DNA from: Thamnaconus septentrionalis
Lineage: Eukaryota > Chordata > Actinopteri > Tetraodontiformes > Monacanthidae
Direction of reading: 5' to 3'
Length of the DNA stretch: 64,000 bases
Assembly (NCBI GenBank): GCA_009823395.1
Contig: CM020502.1
Coordinates: 31,296,444 to 31,360,443 of the forward strand
Within the stretch, counting starts at the first letter, position 1, and each line of letters opens with the position of its first letter. The translations under genes were made by a program, and so were the position numbers. Below the pieces are notes generated by a model. That model saw only the letters and a program-made list of their open reading frames with translations, made no database searches and had not been told where the DNA came from. Below are positions 42,906 to 64,000 of this stretch, piece by piece.

Positions 42906-43099
42906 GGTGGAGTCAGGAGTCTGCTGAGTGGGAGTGTAGAGGAGGATGATTGATTCATTTGATCCATCAAACTCATTGAGAGCTGGAAACGGGACATCGC
43001 ATATGCATATTTGGGTTTTGCGTGTAATTCTTACTTTGGCCACCAGAGGGAGTCGGTGGTGGGTGTGAAGGGCATGTAATGCAGTTCCTACCTAGACCG

Positions 43100-45500
43100 C
43101 TTCAACGTTTGATCGGAGCACCCTTTTACTTTTGGGTTAGTGACGTCGACAAGAAACGCCAGAATCCGTCTCAACACCGTTTCACATTAACACGGAGTTC
43201 TTGGCGATACGCACAGCGCGTGTATGATTGCGTTTGCGTGTGAGGTGAGAATAAAACTATGGGCGGCCTTGTCAATGTGCGAATGTGCACACTGTCACTG
43301 TGCGTGTGTGCACGTTTTCAACATGTGTTGCCCTTTTCAGTGCGCGTGTGCACGTTTTAATTGTGTATGGGCACAATTTCAGTTTGTGTGCGCGCATTTC
43401 AATGTTTTGCCCTGAACGGCCTCCCACACGGCAGACGTACAGGAAGCAGCAAAACTCCACCAAACTCGTCGTCGCGAGCCGTGAGATAACTGATAACTTA
43501 ACTGACTAAGACTAAAGTGAATATAACATGCATATTTGTGCAGTCAAGTGGGGAATAGTCTGCTGTTCTTTTACTCAGTGGGAGCGTTTCTCACGTCACA
43601 AGCACAGAGTAGAAACTGTCCACTGCATCTGACAGACTGAGGACAAATGAGCTGTGTCTGCCACAAGAAAAAGTTACATTTGGCAATCTTGGCCCATGAG
43701 AAGCCCATAACAAGTAACTCGGACATGGATGAATATGTGACAGTTTTTGCCAAGGGGAACAGGAGACTGGTGTTGTAGAGTGGAGAGAAAAACAGTGAGG
43801 TGGAGAGAAAGGAGGAGATTTTACTTATCAAGTTGTTCAAAAATAAATAAATTAACAAATGAATTAAAAAGAAGAAAAGGCTATGTGTGTTATATGTTCT
43901 GTTCTGTATCTGTTGTGTTGTACAAATTAGTTTTATAACTTTGACAAAATGCTTGGTGTTGTATAGTGGAGAGGAGAGAAAGGAGAGTGAAGAGAAAGAA
44001 TAGTGAGGTGGAGAGAAAGAGATATTTGAGTTCTTAGCGAAGAAAGAAAAAAAAAATAAAAAAAAATTCTTGCCTTTATCCGCTGTGTTTTACAAATTAG
44101 TTTGAGAACTTGTGGTGCTTGGTGATTTGATTTTTTTAATTTTTTTTTTCAGTTGTAGATATTGATTATAGTGACAAGTATTTCCTTTAGGTTGAAACGT
44201 ATTTGAGATTTAGGCCATCCGGTAAGATCAATATTATGTAGTTGGTTGTTTAAATTTGGATGAAGGACAGTGGTAAATAACAATAACAATAATAATAATT
44301 TTAAAAAAAAATGCCCCCTTCACATTTCTGACTGCCCCCCTCATATGTGCATTATTACAACTGTCGTACAGTCGACGCAAACACCAAAACGTGTGAGACG
44401 GAGAACGAGGGGGGCTTACGTCGGATGAGCGACACTGGTCGTGACAGTCTTCCAAGGTGGTCCTGGGGGTTTGTACCGTTCCGTTCGGGTCCGGCACCGC
44501 GCAGGGACTTTGGATCAGTACGCCGACCGTTGGTGCTGAGCTGCCCGTTCTGCGCTGCTCTGCTCTGCAGGTGGCGTCGCTGGCGCTTCTGCATCTCCGC
44601 TGTCGCGCCGGCTGCGCTTCGGAAAGGCTCGGTTCACACCGGACGCGGAAGCGCCGCGAAGCGCAGACTGCTTCCTTTCGGGCCCCATGTACACCAAAGG
44701 TGTAGTTCACACCAGACGCGATGCGGCGCGCGCGATCCGCCTCAATTGCACAAAAACATTGCACACGTTAAAAGCACAAAAACACCGCTGCCAAGAGGGA
44801 AAGAGACTGAACCAAACTGAAATTATGACCAGAACACCAGACAGTGAGCAGGCTGAAAACGAACAAAACTAAAAAATAAAATAAAAAATCTTTAGCATGG
44901 ACACTCAAGGTTTCACCTGATTCTTCACTTAACTTCGAAAAAAAATTATGTCCACTGAAAAAAATGAACTTCACAGAAAGCATTTCTCATAGTTTGGAAG
45001 CAACAGCACTCAGATGGGTAAACTAAGTAGTATTAGTAGTAGTAGTAGTAGTAGTAGTAGTGACAGACACACAGCATCATGCACCATCACCTCTCTGTTG
45101 TGTGAGGTCTTGCAGATGCAGGGTACCTCAACCTGGAGCGGCGAAGGTCTTTCAGCTTTTTCTGATATGTTCTTGTCAAGGAAGACTGGAGCCAAGTGAA
45201 CCAACTTGAAAATCACAACAGAGGTAGTTGGGGACACGTAGAACAAGAATCTGGTGGAATTTGCAGAAAACATTTTGATTTCTATTTTTAATTAATATTT
45301 GAAGTTTTATACACATGCTGTGTATAACTTCAGCAAAAGATTATCAGAAGTGCTACAGTGAAACAACTTGAAAATCACAACAGAGGTAGTTGAGGACATG
45401 TACAGTAAGATTCAGGGTCGCTTGCTTTATACAGTTTGCATGGGCGTAAAAAAAAAAAACCTTGCAGTCTGCATGAAGATAGGACGGAAACAAGATCTAA
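43100..45500. other. Intergenic, no supported gene
   Basis: Holds GTGTGCACGTTT-like repeats near 43.3 kb, GGAGAG purine-rich stretches at 43.8-44.05 kb, a GC-rich block at 44.4-44.75 kb with two TTCACACC(G/A)GACGCG motifs, and (AGT)n at 45.03-45.06 kb. A 22-bp segment with AAAATCACAACAGAGGTAG occurs twice, at about 45201 and 45368. Confidence 0.5.
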
Positions 45501-45539
45501 CACCCCTTACAGATCAAAAGGCCAGAGCAGCATGTCACG

Positions 45540-45840
45540 TAGGCAGAAGCAGTAATTTTCCATTACATGGAGTAGCAGCCTCTCAAGTGTCTTCATGACA
45601 TGTGAAGTTAAAGCCACTGGTCTGCAGTGATTCATCTTGACCAGACGCCCTACTTTGAGGACCAGCCAAAGCAGGAAGTCTTCCACAGGACTGCTACCTT
45701 CCCCTGCTGAAGGCTCATGTTGAATACGTAATGAAGAGGTTCGGCTAGGTGTGCTGCTGAGGGGGGGGCCAGAGTTGGAGCCGGAGCAGGGGAGGAGCCA
45801 TTCAACATGTCAAACCTATCACCAGACCGACCTTGTTGGC
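45540..45840 (-). mobile_element. LINE reverse-transcriptase fragment
   Basis: Minus-strand translations give FNMSLQQGKVAVLWKTSC, then after a frame break NHCRPVALTSHVMKTLERLL, the classic RT motif of fish non-LTR retrotransposons. It is frameshifted and truncated on both sides; the clade was not resolved. Confidence 0.75.
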
Positions 45841-46019
45841 CATGTCTGCTCCACCAGCTATTACCTGGCTGCTCTTTTTTATTACAGGCTGTAATAACAA
45901 AAAGCTCTGGATGATGGTTAGGGTGGTCTTTTCGAGGGGGGCAGAGGGGCCACTTTTGCAGACCTGCAAAGTGTTTACACAGTATGTGAAAAAACAGAAT
46001 GCCAAACGTTTTTTCAACT

Positions 46020-46140
46020 TCAAAACTAGAACAAGAGCGCATGCACCTGCATACCTGCATGCAAACATACATGCAGCAAATACCTGCCCATTCACATAAG
46101 GGTCAAAAGTCCACAGGCAGCAGTGTTGTGTGAATGTGTG
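46020..46140. repeat. Partial lectin-unit flank
   Basis: Sequence with the GCATGCA-rich run and the CAGGCAGCAGTGTTG block matches the flank of the orphan CTLD exons in units 1-3 (for example 27.61-27.75 kb), but here the CTLD exon itself is missing. Confidence 0.65.
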
Positions 46141-46537
46141 CCGTTAAGTGTATTTGGAATTAGTATACGAATACATTAATAAAAATGAAAGGACTGCAAA
46201 ATTGAAAAAAGAAAACATCTTATGTTTGTAAATTAGTGAGGAGCAACAATGTTTTTTTTTTATTTTACTTTTACTTTTTATTACTTTCTTTATGCGTGTG
46301 GTGTTTCCCTTCCAAGTAAAAAAAAAAATGAGTGTGCCAAGTCATCCTTATTTTGTAAATGTTTACAGTAGTAAAGAATGGGCTATTAATTGAATGTATA
46401 ATAACTGCATTTGTTTTCTTGTAATGCAATGGCCCCGAACAGATCTTCTCAAGGCACAATAGCTGGCAAGGTGGTGATGTTTGTTCCTTATTTATTTTGT
46501 TCTGACTTGAACCAAACTAGAAGAGATTCTGAAGTTC

Positions 46538-47020
46538 TTAATTCAGCCGAGCTTCACAGACTGAAGGGTATTGGTAATGACACGGACAGTCGTTCCATTT
46601 TGATTTGATGATATGGTTGAATATTACACAGTCTTCATTATTGGCGTTATCTGGCTGTCCAGATTCCCAGACTGCAAAGCTGAAGGCAGAACCATCAGAC
46701 CACATCCACGCTCCTTCCTTCATGGCATCATGGAGTCCAATCCAGGTAAATCCCTGGTGCGGATCAAAGTTCTTGATCAGGGTCGAGATAAAACTGTTCT
46801 CCTCCAAACTGTGGATGGACACCAGGTTGGCTCCCTGTGACACACAGTTGAGCTCGGCGTCGGCCCAGGTCAGGTGTGTCGCTACGTACTTGTAGCAGCG
46901 GCCGTTGAAGCTGAACCAGAAAAGTGGACAGTTGCCACGTGTCAACTTCACGTCCTGATCATCTGGAGGAAGCTCGGTGGCCAGAGTCAGACCCAGCAGG
47001 CAGAGGAGGAGCAGCAGCAT
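46538..47020 (-). CDS. Secreted C-type lectin 6 (QPD type)
   Basis: 160-aa intronless secreted lectin: signal peptide MLLLLLCLLGLTLAT, then DDQDVKLTRGNCPLFWFSFNGRCYKY, W-ADAELNC, WIGLHD, WMWSDGSAF, QPD, EDC, WNDCPC and SVCEA. Both C-terminal cysteines are present. The promoter lacks the LTR and shows the uninterrupted site GAAGAGGGCGTTCAGGGCG near 47.11 kb. It is closest to lectin 4 but without its intron. The signal peptide with LAT matches the signal-peptide relics of units 1-3. Confidence 0.85.
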   Translation of the reverse strand: MLLLLLCLLGLTLATELPPDDQDVKLTRGNCPLFWFSFNGRCYKYVATHLTWADAELNCVSQGANLVSIHSLEENSFISTLIKNFDPHQGFTWIGLHDAMKEGAWMWSDGSAFSFAVWESGQPDNANNEDCVIFNHIIKSKWNDCPCHYQYPSVCEARLN

Positions 47021-47199
47021 GGTGGAGTCAGGAGTCTGCTGAGTGGGAGTCAGATTCAGAGTCTGTCAGATTCTGCAGGAGACAAACTCCTCTTTCTTTT
47101 ATTAGCAGTGAAGAGGGCGTTCAGGGCGTCTAGGGGAGGTGATTGGTTAGTTGGCTTCATGATGCTGGACTGATTCCACTGCTCATGTGTATCTTTCCT

Positions 47200-47981
47200 A
47201 AGTTTCTTGAGACCAATATCAGCCTAGAACTGGCAAAGAGATCAGAAAGAGAGTTAATCATTCCAATACAATCATGTGTGACAGTGACATCTGTTGACAG
47301 CTGCTAACACAACTTTTTTTTAATCGTTTTGTTTGACCAGGTGCTTGGTGTGTTTCGTAAACGGTCGACCATCAGCTTCTGACTGATCAGATACTGGTTT
47401 GTTTCTCTGGTGGGGAGAAACCCAGCTTGGATTAGAGGAAAACACAGGACACGTGACCTGTCACATAAAACCTATAATTTATTCATTTCAGTCATATTTC
47501 AACATAGTAAAACGCAGTTTTAGAAAAGACATGTGGCTTCATTTGGACACCAGGGGGAGACATATTGCTTTTTAGTCCACTGTTTTCATTTACAGCTAAT
47601 AAATAACAAACCAAACAAAGGGCCTTTATTTACACTGACATATTACAATAGTACAAAGCCTGCCGCGTGTCCTCCCCTGCACCCACCACGTTGTGTGTTT
47701 GTGTATTGTTTTTTTTCCACTTTAATTTAAACATGCAAACAAGTAAAAACCAACGCATCTGAAGTAAAACAAAATAAAAAGAAAAACGAAAAGTAACTTC
47801 ACACAATCATAACAGCTGCTAAAACATTACGGAAACAAACACAATCCTGTTGGTTTTTCCTGTTCGCCGCAGCAGTCAACCGTCAACAAACTGGCCCTGC
47901 TGGCGCCCACCAGTGGCTACATAGCATAACAACAAGCACTTGCACATTTCAGGGTTGCAGTTTCCAAGCCATTGGCATCTT

Positions 47982-48024
<43 letters not shown>

Positions 48025-50146
48025 GTCATCATCGTCGTCGTCGTGTCTCAGTGTGGCACTAGAATGTCTGTGGTGTCCCCCCACAATAAAGATCCATAAA
48101 TAAAAGAATATATTACAATAAATAGCCAGTATAGCACAACTATTTGAACACGACGAGCGGTGGTGTGTGACTGTGCAGTATGTACAGGTTCATCTGGCCT
48201 CTGAAGCTCCGCCGCCCTCACGTCCGCTCGCTGGAACAGGAGTGAAACTAAAAGCCAAGCGGGAGGTTTTCCCCAATTTTGCATCGCGACGCTGCGACAG
48301 AAGTCCAAACTTTTCCAAACTTCCTATTCCCATCCCATACGCATTGCGGACTTCAGCGCAGCAGGATCAATTGCCAAAAACAAAACATAAAAAACCCCTC
48401 CCTCTCTTGATGTCCAGCCTATCTTAGCCCTCTGGTCACAGCCTGTTGCAAGAGCTTCCTGCTAAAGACTTGTCCACATGAATGTGGGTATCTCGCTAAA
48501 AACATCTGGATAATTATAATTTAAAAAAAAAAAAACTGTTCACACCCGAGGTGTTTAAAAAAAAAAACAAAAAATAAGAAGCTGAATCGTGCAGAAGTTG
48601 AGGAACCTCTGAATAGTGCACTGGAATACCAAGCGACACAAAAAGATGATGACGTTGAAAAAAAGAAGATGAAGGTGAAGGTTTACTTGTAAACAGTAAA
48701 ACAGCCTTCCCCCCCCCCAAAAAATCTCTGGGGACAGAGAATGAAAAGGGTCTCAAAAGGGGCGGGGCCAACACCTGGTTGTGGGCGTGGCCCCTCACCC
48801 GGGAGAGAAATCGGTAAGGTGACATCACAGAGGGCCGACTCTCCAGACCCGTCAGGGGGTTTTGGGGTTTTTTTGGCGACACGCGCTGTGGGAGGCGGAG
48901 CCAGCAGGGCAGGTTGCACTGAGCAGACTGGAGACGCTGCTGATCCCACCGCGAGGAAACATCACTGCAGTCACGGAGCAACGTGGGGGTTTCCAGCAGA
49001 GCAAACACGGCTTCTGTGGACCTCTGAGATCTTGTGCTTCTAATATTCTAACATCCCCGTGTTGCACTTAGAACTGCAACATCTTCAGTCAAATCTCCCA
49101 AAGAAAATGGTTTAAAGTAAAGATTTGTCTCTGCACGATATGCAACCCATCGTGACCTGGTTCTGGAGCGTGATTGGGTGAGGGGGAGAGAGGGGTGGGG
49201 TCAGCAAATCTAATCCACCCATTACAAAAAAAAAAAAACAAGGCACAGAAATAAAAAACAGAGAGCTGCACGGCTGCACATCATTGTTGCAGGGACTCAC
49301 ATGGCACTGGGGGGGGGTGGGGTTGCACAGGTCCGTTTGATATTTACAGTTTGAGAGCGTCGGCGTGGTCTAGTCACACGCACGCTAGGAAAGAAAATGG
49401 CGAGCAGTGATTGGCTGGAAGGCAGGGGGAAAAAAAGAAGGTTGGATTCAAACTCCGGCACCGAGCGTTTCAGTCGATCAGCAGCAGGAATGAAAAACAA
49501 ACGCTCCCTTCACACAACGCACTGAGTGAGAAGGTGCATCCTGGTGCATCATGGGACACATGTTGACCATCAGAGGGGACAATTTTTTTTTTTTTTTTAA
49601 ATAAAAATAAGAATAATAACAACAATAATAATAAGAAAAATAATGATAATAATAAAAACGACCCTGCAGACCGGGCTCATAAATAAACTCCTCACAAGAA
49701 TCAAAAGTCAAAGCCGGACGTGACAAATAAAGTTCTTGAATCTTGAATCTCGTTCAGTCAAGCGGTTCCTGTACAAACTACTTACAGCCGTCGTCAACAG
49801 TCTGTTTTGGCAAATTTCTCTGAATCTCTTCCGCCGTCCGTCCTGAACACTGTGGAGTCGAAGCTCTTCAAAACCGCTTCGCCCTTGACTCTTTATTTTT
49901 TTTTGAAATGTTTTTTTCTTCTCAGGATTATTTCTTTAAGAACATACGGCACCTTGAAGTCCACTTGGTGGCGCCGCCACTGCTGGTACTTGGATCTTGA
50001 TGCACGTGTGACACTTTTTTTTTCCCCACTCTCTCCTTTCTTCTTCTTCTTCTTCTTTGTATTTTTTTTTTTTTTGCCGTCCTTGAGCGTCACGCGTTAC
50101 CTTTCGGTCTTTTTGTCCCCTCAGTCTGCAGGTTGAGTCTCCAGGC
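47200..50146. other. Intergenic and probable rapgef5 3' UTR
   Basis: 47.2-47.9 kb repeats lectin-unit flanks. (ATC)n lies at about 47987-48040 and a partial family B repeat at 48.75-48.85 kb. No gene is seen. A minus-strand AATAAA (plus TTTATT near 49889) lies about 255 bp past the rapgef5 stop and may be its polyadenylation signal. Confidence 0.45.
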
Positions 50147-60195
<10,049 letters not shown>

Positions 60196-60334
60196 CTGCA
60201 GGGGGAGATAGAGAGTCAGCCTTAGCCGTCTCTGATACTGGCATTTGAAGAGCTGAAACATCAACTGAGGGGGAAAAAAAAAACAGTTTCAGACGTGTGA
60301 GAAAGTGGAACTGGACCTTGAAAAAGTCCCACGT

Positions 60335-60465
60335 TAAACTGATCTGGTCACCTCCAGCCACCAGGAGGCAGCAGTTAGCCCTCTTTTTACAGCCTCCTGG
60401 TAAAACTGGGGATTTGCCAGACCTGCCTAGTTGCAGCGGAGGCCCTTCGTGACATCACATAGCTG
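60335..60465 (-). repeat. Dispersed repeat family B copy
   Basis: The minus strand has TGTGATGTCACGAAGGGC and AGGAGGCTGTAAAAAGAGGG in family order. Confidence 0.6.
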
Positions 60466-60865
60466 ACATTCCAAAACAAAAAATGAGATAAACCAAAGGA
60501 GGGACAAATAGGAAGTCTGATTACACAACACGACCTTCAAAAATTCAGGCTTGACTGAAGAAAGCGGCAGCAGGAGGTGAGAACCATTCACCTTCACCTT
60601 CACGCCACACTGACTACCGGCAGCCACACGTGGCAACACGCAGATCCGCCAGCACCGTAAGAGGAAAGTATTATAACGTATAATCCCCTCTAAAGAAACG
60701 CTCTTGTGTAATAATAAATGACACAGAGGAAGGAAGGAGGAGAAGAAGAAAGAGAAGAAGAAGAAGAAGGCAGGCTGCCACTTGAAATGATCCTCCGGCT
60801 CTGAAACAATAGGTGGCAACCTGATCCCCGTCTCTGGTACATGAAGGGACACACCTGCAGTGGCG

Positions 60866-60915
60866 GCGGTGACGGCGGTAGCGGCGGTAGCGGCGGTAGC
60901 GGCGGTGGCGGCGGC
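60866..60915. repeat. GGCGGTAGC short tandem repeat
   Basis: Five to six 9-bp GGCGGTAGC-like units in non-coding sequence upstream of the first rapgef5 exon in view. Confidence 0.8.
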
Positions 60916-61051
60916 TCCAGATGGACAAAAGAAAGAAGCAACAGAGCCTGAGGAGACGGGAAGATGAGAGGAGGAAGAAAGGAGGAGGAGGAGGAGGAGG
61001 AATGAAGGATTCTCATCTCTGCTGCTGCTGCTGCTGGGAGCAACACACACT

Positions 61052-61164
<113 letters not shown>

Positions 61165-61269
61165 GCAGCAACCACAGCGCTGACAAACGGCTCAACATTG
61201 TCGCGGTCCAGAGATAACTGCGATAACAGATAACAACATCCTCCATGTGTTGCCTGACCCGTGCACGCG

Positions 61270-61302
<33 letters not shown>

Positions 61303-61367
61303 GCACAAACAAATCAATCACAACACACCTACAATATTGCTGTGATTATCTGTTAAAAGCAGAGTAA

Positions 61368-61400
<33 letters not shown>

Positions 61401-61887
61401 AGACATGCCAGGTCCGTCACAGGACTGATGATGAGTCGTGGGGGCCTCGGGCACTGCACCCACATGACAAACAACAAAAACAACGACAACAAAAGGTGCA
61501 AATCAACAGGAAACCTCCAGGATTATTGTTCTTGTTGGAGGATTTTTTTTCTTGTTAATGATTCCGGCTGCAGTGTGGAAAACTAAAAAAAATAAAAAAT
61601 ACCAGCAGCAGCGATGACATAACAGCGGCAAACGCCAACCTGAAACTGAATTGTTTGTTTTTGTCTTGGTTTCTTTTGTGTTAAACACGGCACCTTGTGG
61701 TGATTCACCGCTGGGGCATTCAGGAGGTTCAGAGGCTAAAAATAAAAAACGACAACCAACAGCAGCGACTGGGTTGATTCTCAGCAGCTGAGCTGAACCT
61801 CCAGCGAGGCTCAGGGTTGCCGGAGAGAAGAAGAGCCGAGAAATATCTTCTCTTCCTCCAGCATCTGACTGGGAGGAAAGAGGGGCT

Positions 61888-62110
61888 CAACTGATTTTAG
61901 ATTTTTATATTGATGAAAGCTGAACATACTGAAATACAAAACATTAATAAAAGAGTTTAGCTCGCAGCAAGGTGAAAGTTATAATGTGGTGGTCCTACAC
62001 TATACACATATACATAGATCAATAACGGTCTTGCTTTTAGTTAGCTGCCATCTTGCACTGCCATATTTTTTGAGGAAGCCTGTCTGACAGCGGCCTGAAT
62101 ACAAAACAAA
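61888..62110. repeat. Dispersed repeat family A, copy 3
   Basis: Truncated copy with TGAAAGCTGAACATACTG, TAGTTAGCTGCCATCTTGCA and GAGGAAGCCTG blocks in the family order. Confidence 0.65.
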
Positions 62111-62111
62111 T

Positions 62112-63267
62112 TAGATTTTTCAACCTTGAACCTTTAAAGTCCAAGAAGTAAACGATGAATTTGTTTTTCACAAAAAGGCTGCAAAAAAACAAAAATGAAA
62201 AAAAAAAGATCAGCAACTTTTTGAATAACGAGGTGCCTTTCTTTTTTTTTTAAGAAGCTTCAACTTCGTGTTCGGAACAAGGTTCCGGATTCTTGCAAGA
62301 TCTCGGAAGACAGAGATGCTCGCAGCTGATAAATAAATAAAATAAAGAGCAGCGGTGGCGACGAGGGCAGCGGCTGATGTGAAAAGATCTGATTGGTCTA
62401 CGATCATCAGCATCGTAACGGTGGCTGCGGAGATGGCAACGGTGGTGGTTAAACCGTCCACCAGGGGGCGTCGGGCCATCAGCACGAAAACATCTCGCAG
62501 GGTCGCATCCATCATTTTTTGGGGGAGTTTTACTTCCTTTATTTTTATATTTTTCGGGTTGGGGGTGAGTGGAGTGTTATGCAACTAATTACATTAGCGA
62601 CCAAAGTAGGAAAAAAATTGGTGCTGTTTCACTGATACGGCAGCAAACTGTTGGTCCTTCTGATAACAGCCGCCAGCTTTAGACGGATGCCAAGAAAAAC
62701 AAGTCGGAGCCAAGGGGGAGGAAGGCGCGCGCACGCACGCACGCACGCACGCACGCAAACACACTGGAGCGCATACAAACAACACAAGAAGAAAGGGGAC
62801 AAAAACACATCTTCCTGGGAAAATTCCAAAGTGAAACCTGGAAAACTCTCCGTAGACAAGCGCAGACTGGAGCTCCAGCGCCACAACGCAAACGTTGACG
62901 CAGCCGGAGAAAGAATGCGAGAGGCACGCAGTGAAAATATACCAGAGCGATGCTGGAACACAGGGTCCCCGACGCTAACCCCTGGAAAGTTATGCAACAC
63001 AGTGAGAAAGAAGAAGAAGAAGAAAAACAAGAGCCAGAGAAGGAGGAGGAGGCTGGCAGGGAGTGTTATGTAAAGGCAGGAGAGGAAGTTCAATCGATGA
63101 AGCTGCAGTTGAAGGACAGAAGTTTAGTGAAAATAACCAAAGGAAGCCGTCCAGCGAGAGTGAGTGATCTGGACTGAGAGGATCTGGACTGAGAGGAGGA
63201 CATTCCACAGAATTCCACTTTTAATAAAGTAATAGAATGGAACCATTCCATCTGGGAGAGAGATGGA

Positions 63268-63303
<36 letters not shown>

Positions 63304-63470
63304 ACTGGATGGATGAGTCTCCAGGTGACTCTCTGGATGTAGTCCCGCCCTCTTCCTACTCAAGGGGGACCCTGATTGGTCGCGTTGTATTCTGCTTGTG
63401 AACAAATATGTGTTGGCAAAATGCAGAAGAAATCACCACAATGTGACCACGATGACCTCCAGCAGGCAAT
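62112..63470. other. Non-coding stretch, presumed rapgef5 intron
   Basis: No recognised exon. It contains a CGCA tetranucleotide run at about 62727-62757, AAG/AGG-rich purine tracts near 63.01-63.05 kb and (AG)n at 63270-63300. A 124-codon minus-strand frame at 62210-62584 was not recognised and is treated as chance. Confidence 0.45.
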
Positions 63471-63471
63471 G

Positions 63472-63675
63472 GGCAGCTGTGGCTCGGCTGGTAGAGCGAG
63501 TCGCGAACTGATGATGGAAGGGTTGGCGGTTCAAATCCCGGCTCCAATGGTGCTGACAGCAGCCATCCATTGGTGTGTGTGTGTGAGTGGCTGAGTGGGT
63601 GAATGAGAGGCCTCTGGAAAGCGCTTTCCAATGGCCTCTCATTGGACTGTATAAGTGCGGTCCATTTACCATCCA
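63472..63675 (+). mobile_element. tRNA-derived SINE
   Basis: Pol III A box TGGCTCGGCTGGTAGAGCG and B box GGTTCAAATCCC are correctly spaced. A SINE body and the tail AAAGCGCTTTCC...ATAAGTGCGGTCCATTTACCAT follow, as in common teleost SINEs. It is not a tRNA gene: the 3' acceptor half is replaced by the SINE body. Confidence 0.8.
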
Positions 63676-63825
63676 GTTGGACCAGTGTGGTGTTTCTGGA
63701 AAGTTCTGGGATGTTGGCAGAGACCTTCACAGGTCACACAGGTGTGTCCGCCCTCCTCCACCCTCTTCCTCCTTCACTCCACACCTCCTTCTCTGTTTCC
63801 TCTCCGTCAGCGGGCAGCTGCCAAC

Positions 63826-64000
63826 TCTCCCTCCACCCCCTCCACCCCCTCACCCTGCACCCCTCCACCCCTCACCCTGCACTCCTCACCCCCTCACCCT
63901 GCACTCCTCCACCCCCTCCACCCCTCACCCTGCACTCCTCCCCCTCACCCTGCACTCCTCCACCCCTCCACCCCTCACGCTGCACTCCTCCACCCCTCCA
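63826..64000. repeat. C-rich minisatellite at window end
   Basis: Tandem CTCCACCCC and CTCACCCTGCA modules repeated to the end of the window. The minus strand carries regular G-runs. Confidence 0.85.

Noticed and set aside
24866..47020. Calling the lectins antifreeze or venom proteins
   Set aside because: The fold family is shared, but nothing in the sequence shows ice binding or venom function; only the sugar-site motifs are visible.
62210..62584. 124-codon minus-strand ORF with hydrophobic stretches
   Set aside because: No recognised domain or splice pattern; overlaps plus-strand open frames of similar length, so probably chance.
63472..63545. tRNA gene
   Set aside because: A and B boxes are present, but the acceptor stem does not close and the sequence continues into a SINE body and tail.

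Overview
The window is nuclear DNA of a teleost fish, most likely a percomorph. This rests on spliced protein-coding genes, dense (AC)n and (CT)n microsatellites, hAT-type MITEs, a tRNA-derived SINE with a fish-like tail, and a tandem family of small secreted fish-type C-type lectins. No species can be named from sequence alone.

Layout. 1-7.3 kb is gene-poor and repeat-rich. 7.4-16.7 kb holds a complete Sp-family zinc-finger transcription factor, best matched to sp4, on the plus strand behind a CpG-rich promoter. 17.3-22.1 kb holds a complete convergent CDCA7-family gene, best called cdca7l, in ten coding exons on the minus strand. 22.1-24.8 kb is intergenic and contains a spliced and an unspliced copy of one unidentified transcript. 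24.8-47.1 kb is a minus-strand C-type lectin cluster: six lectin genes or near-genes plus fragments. Three of the genes sit in ~3.3 kb tandem units, each carrying a solo LTR directly behind the lectin promoter. The cluster is interrupted by a spliced integrase relic (39.3-40.4 kb) and a LINE reverse-transcriptase fragment (45.5-45.8 kb). 50.1-60.2 kb holds the 3' part of rapgef5 (minus strand), with a U12-type AT-AC intron. The rest is introns and repeats, including a SINE at 63.5 kb and a C-rich minisatellite at the window end.

Context. The order sp4 / cdca7l / rapgef5 recalls the human 7p15 block SP4-DNAH11-CDCA7L-RAPGEF5. DNAH11 is absent here, and a lectin array lies between cdca7l and rapgef5. 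The three single-copy genes have housekeeping or signalling roles: GC-box transcription, CDCA7-type chromatin factor, and Rap exchange factor. The lectin array is the fast-evolving part, with mosaic copies, a frameshift, intron presence/absence differences and EPN versus QPD sugar-binding motifs. Exon coordinates were worked out by hand from splice signals and reading phase; no alignment or database search was run.
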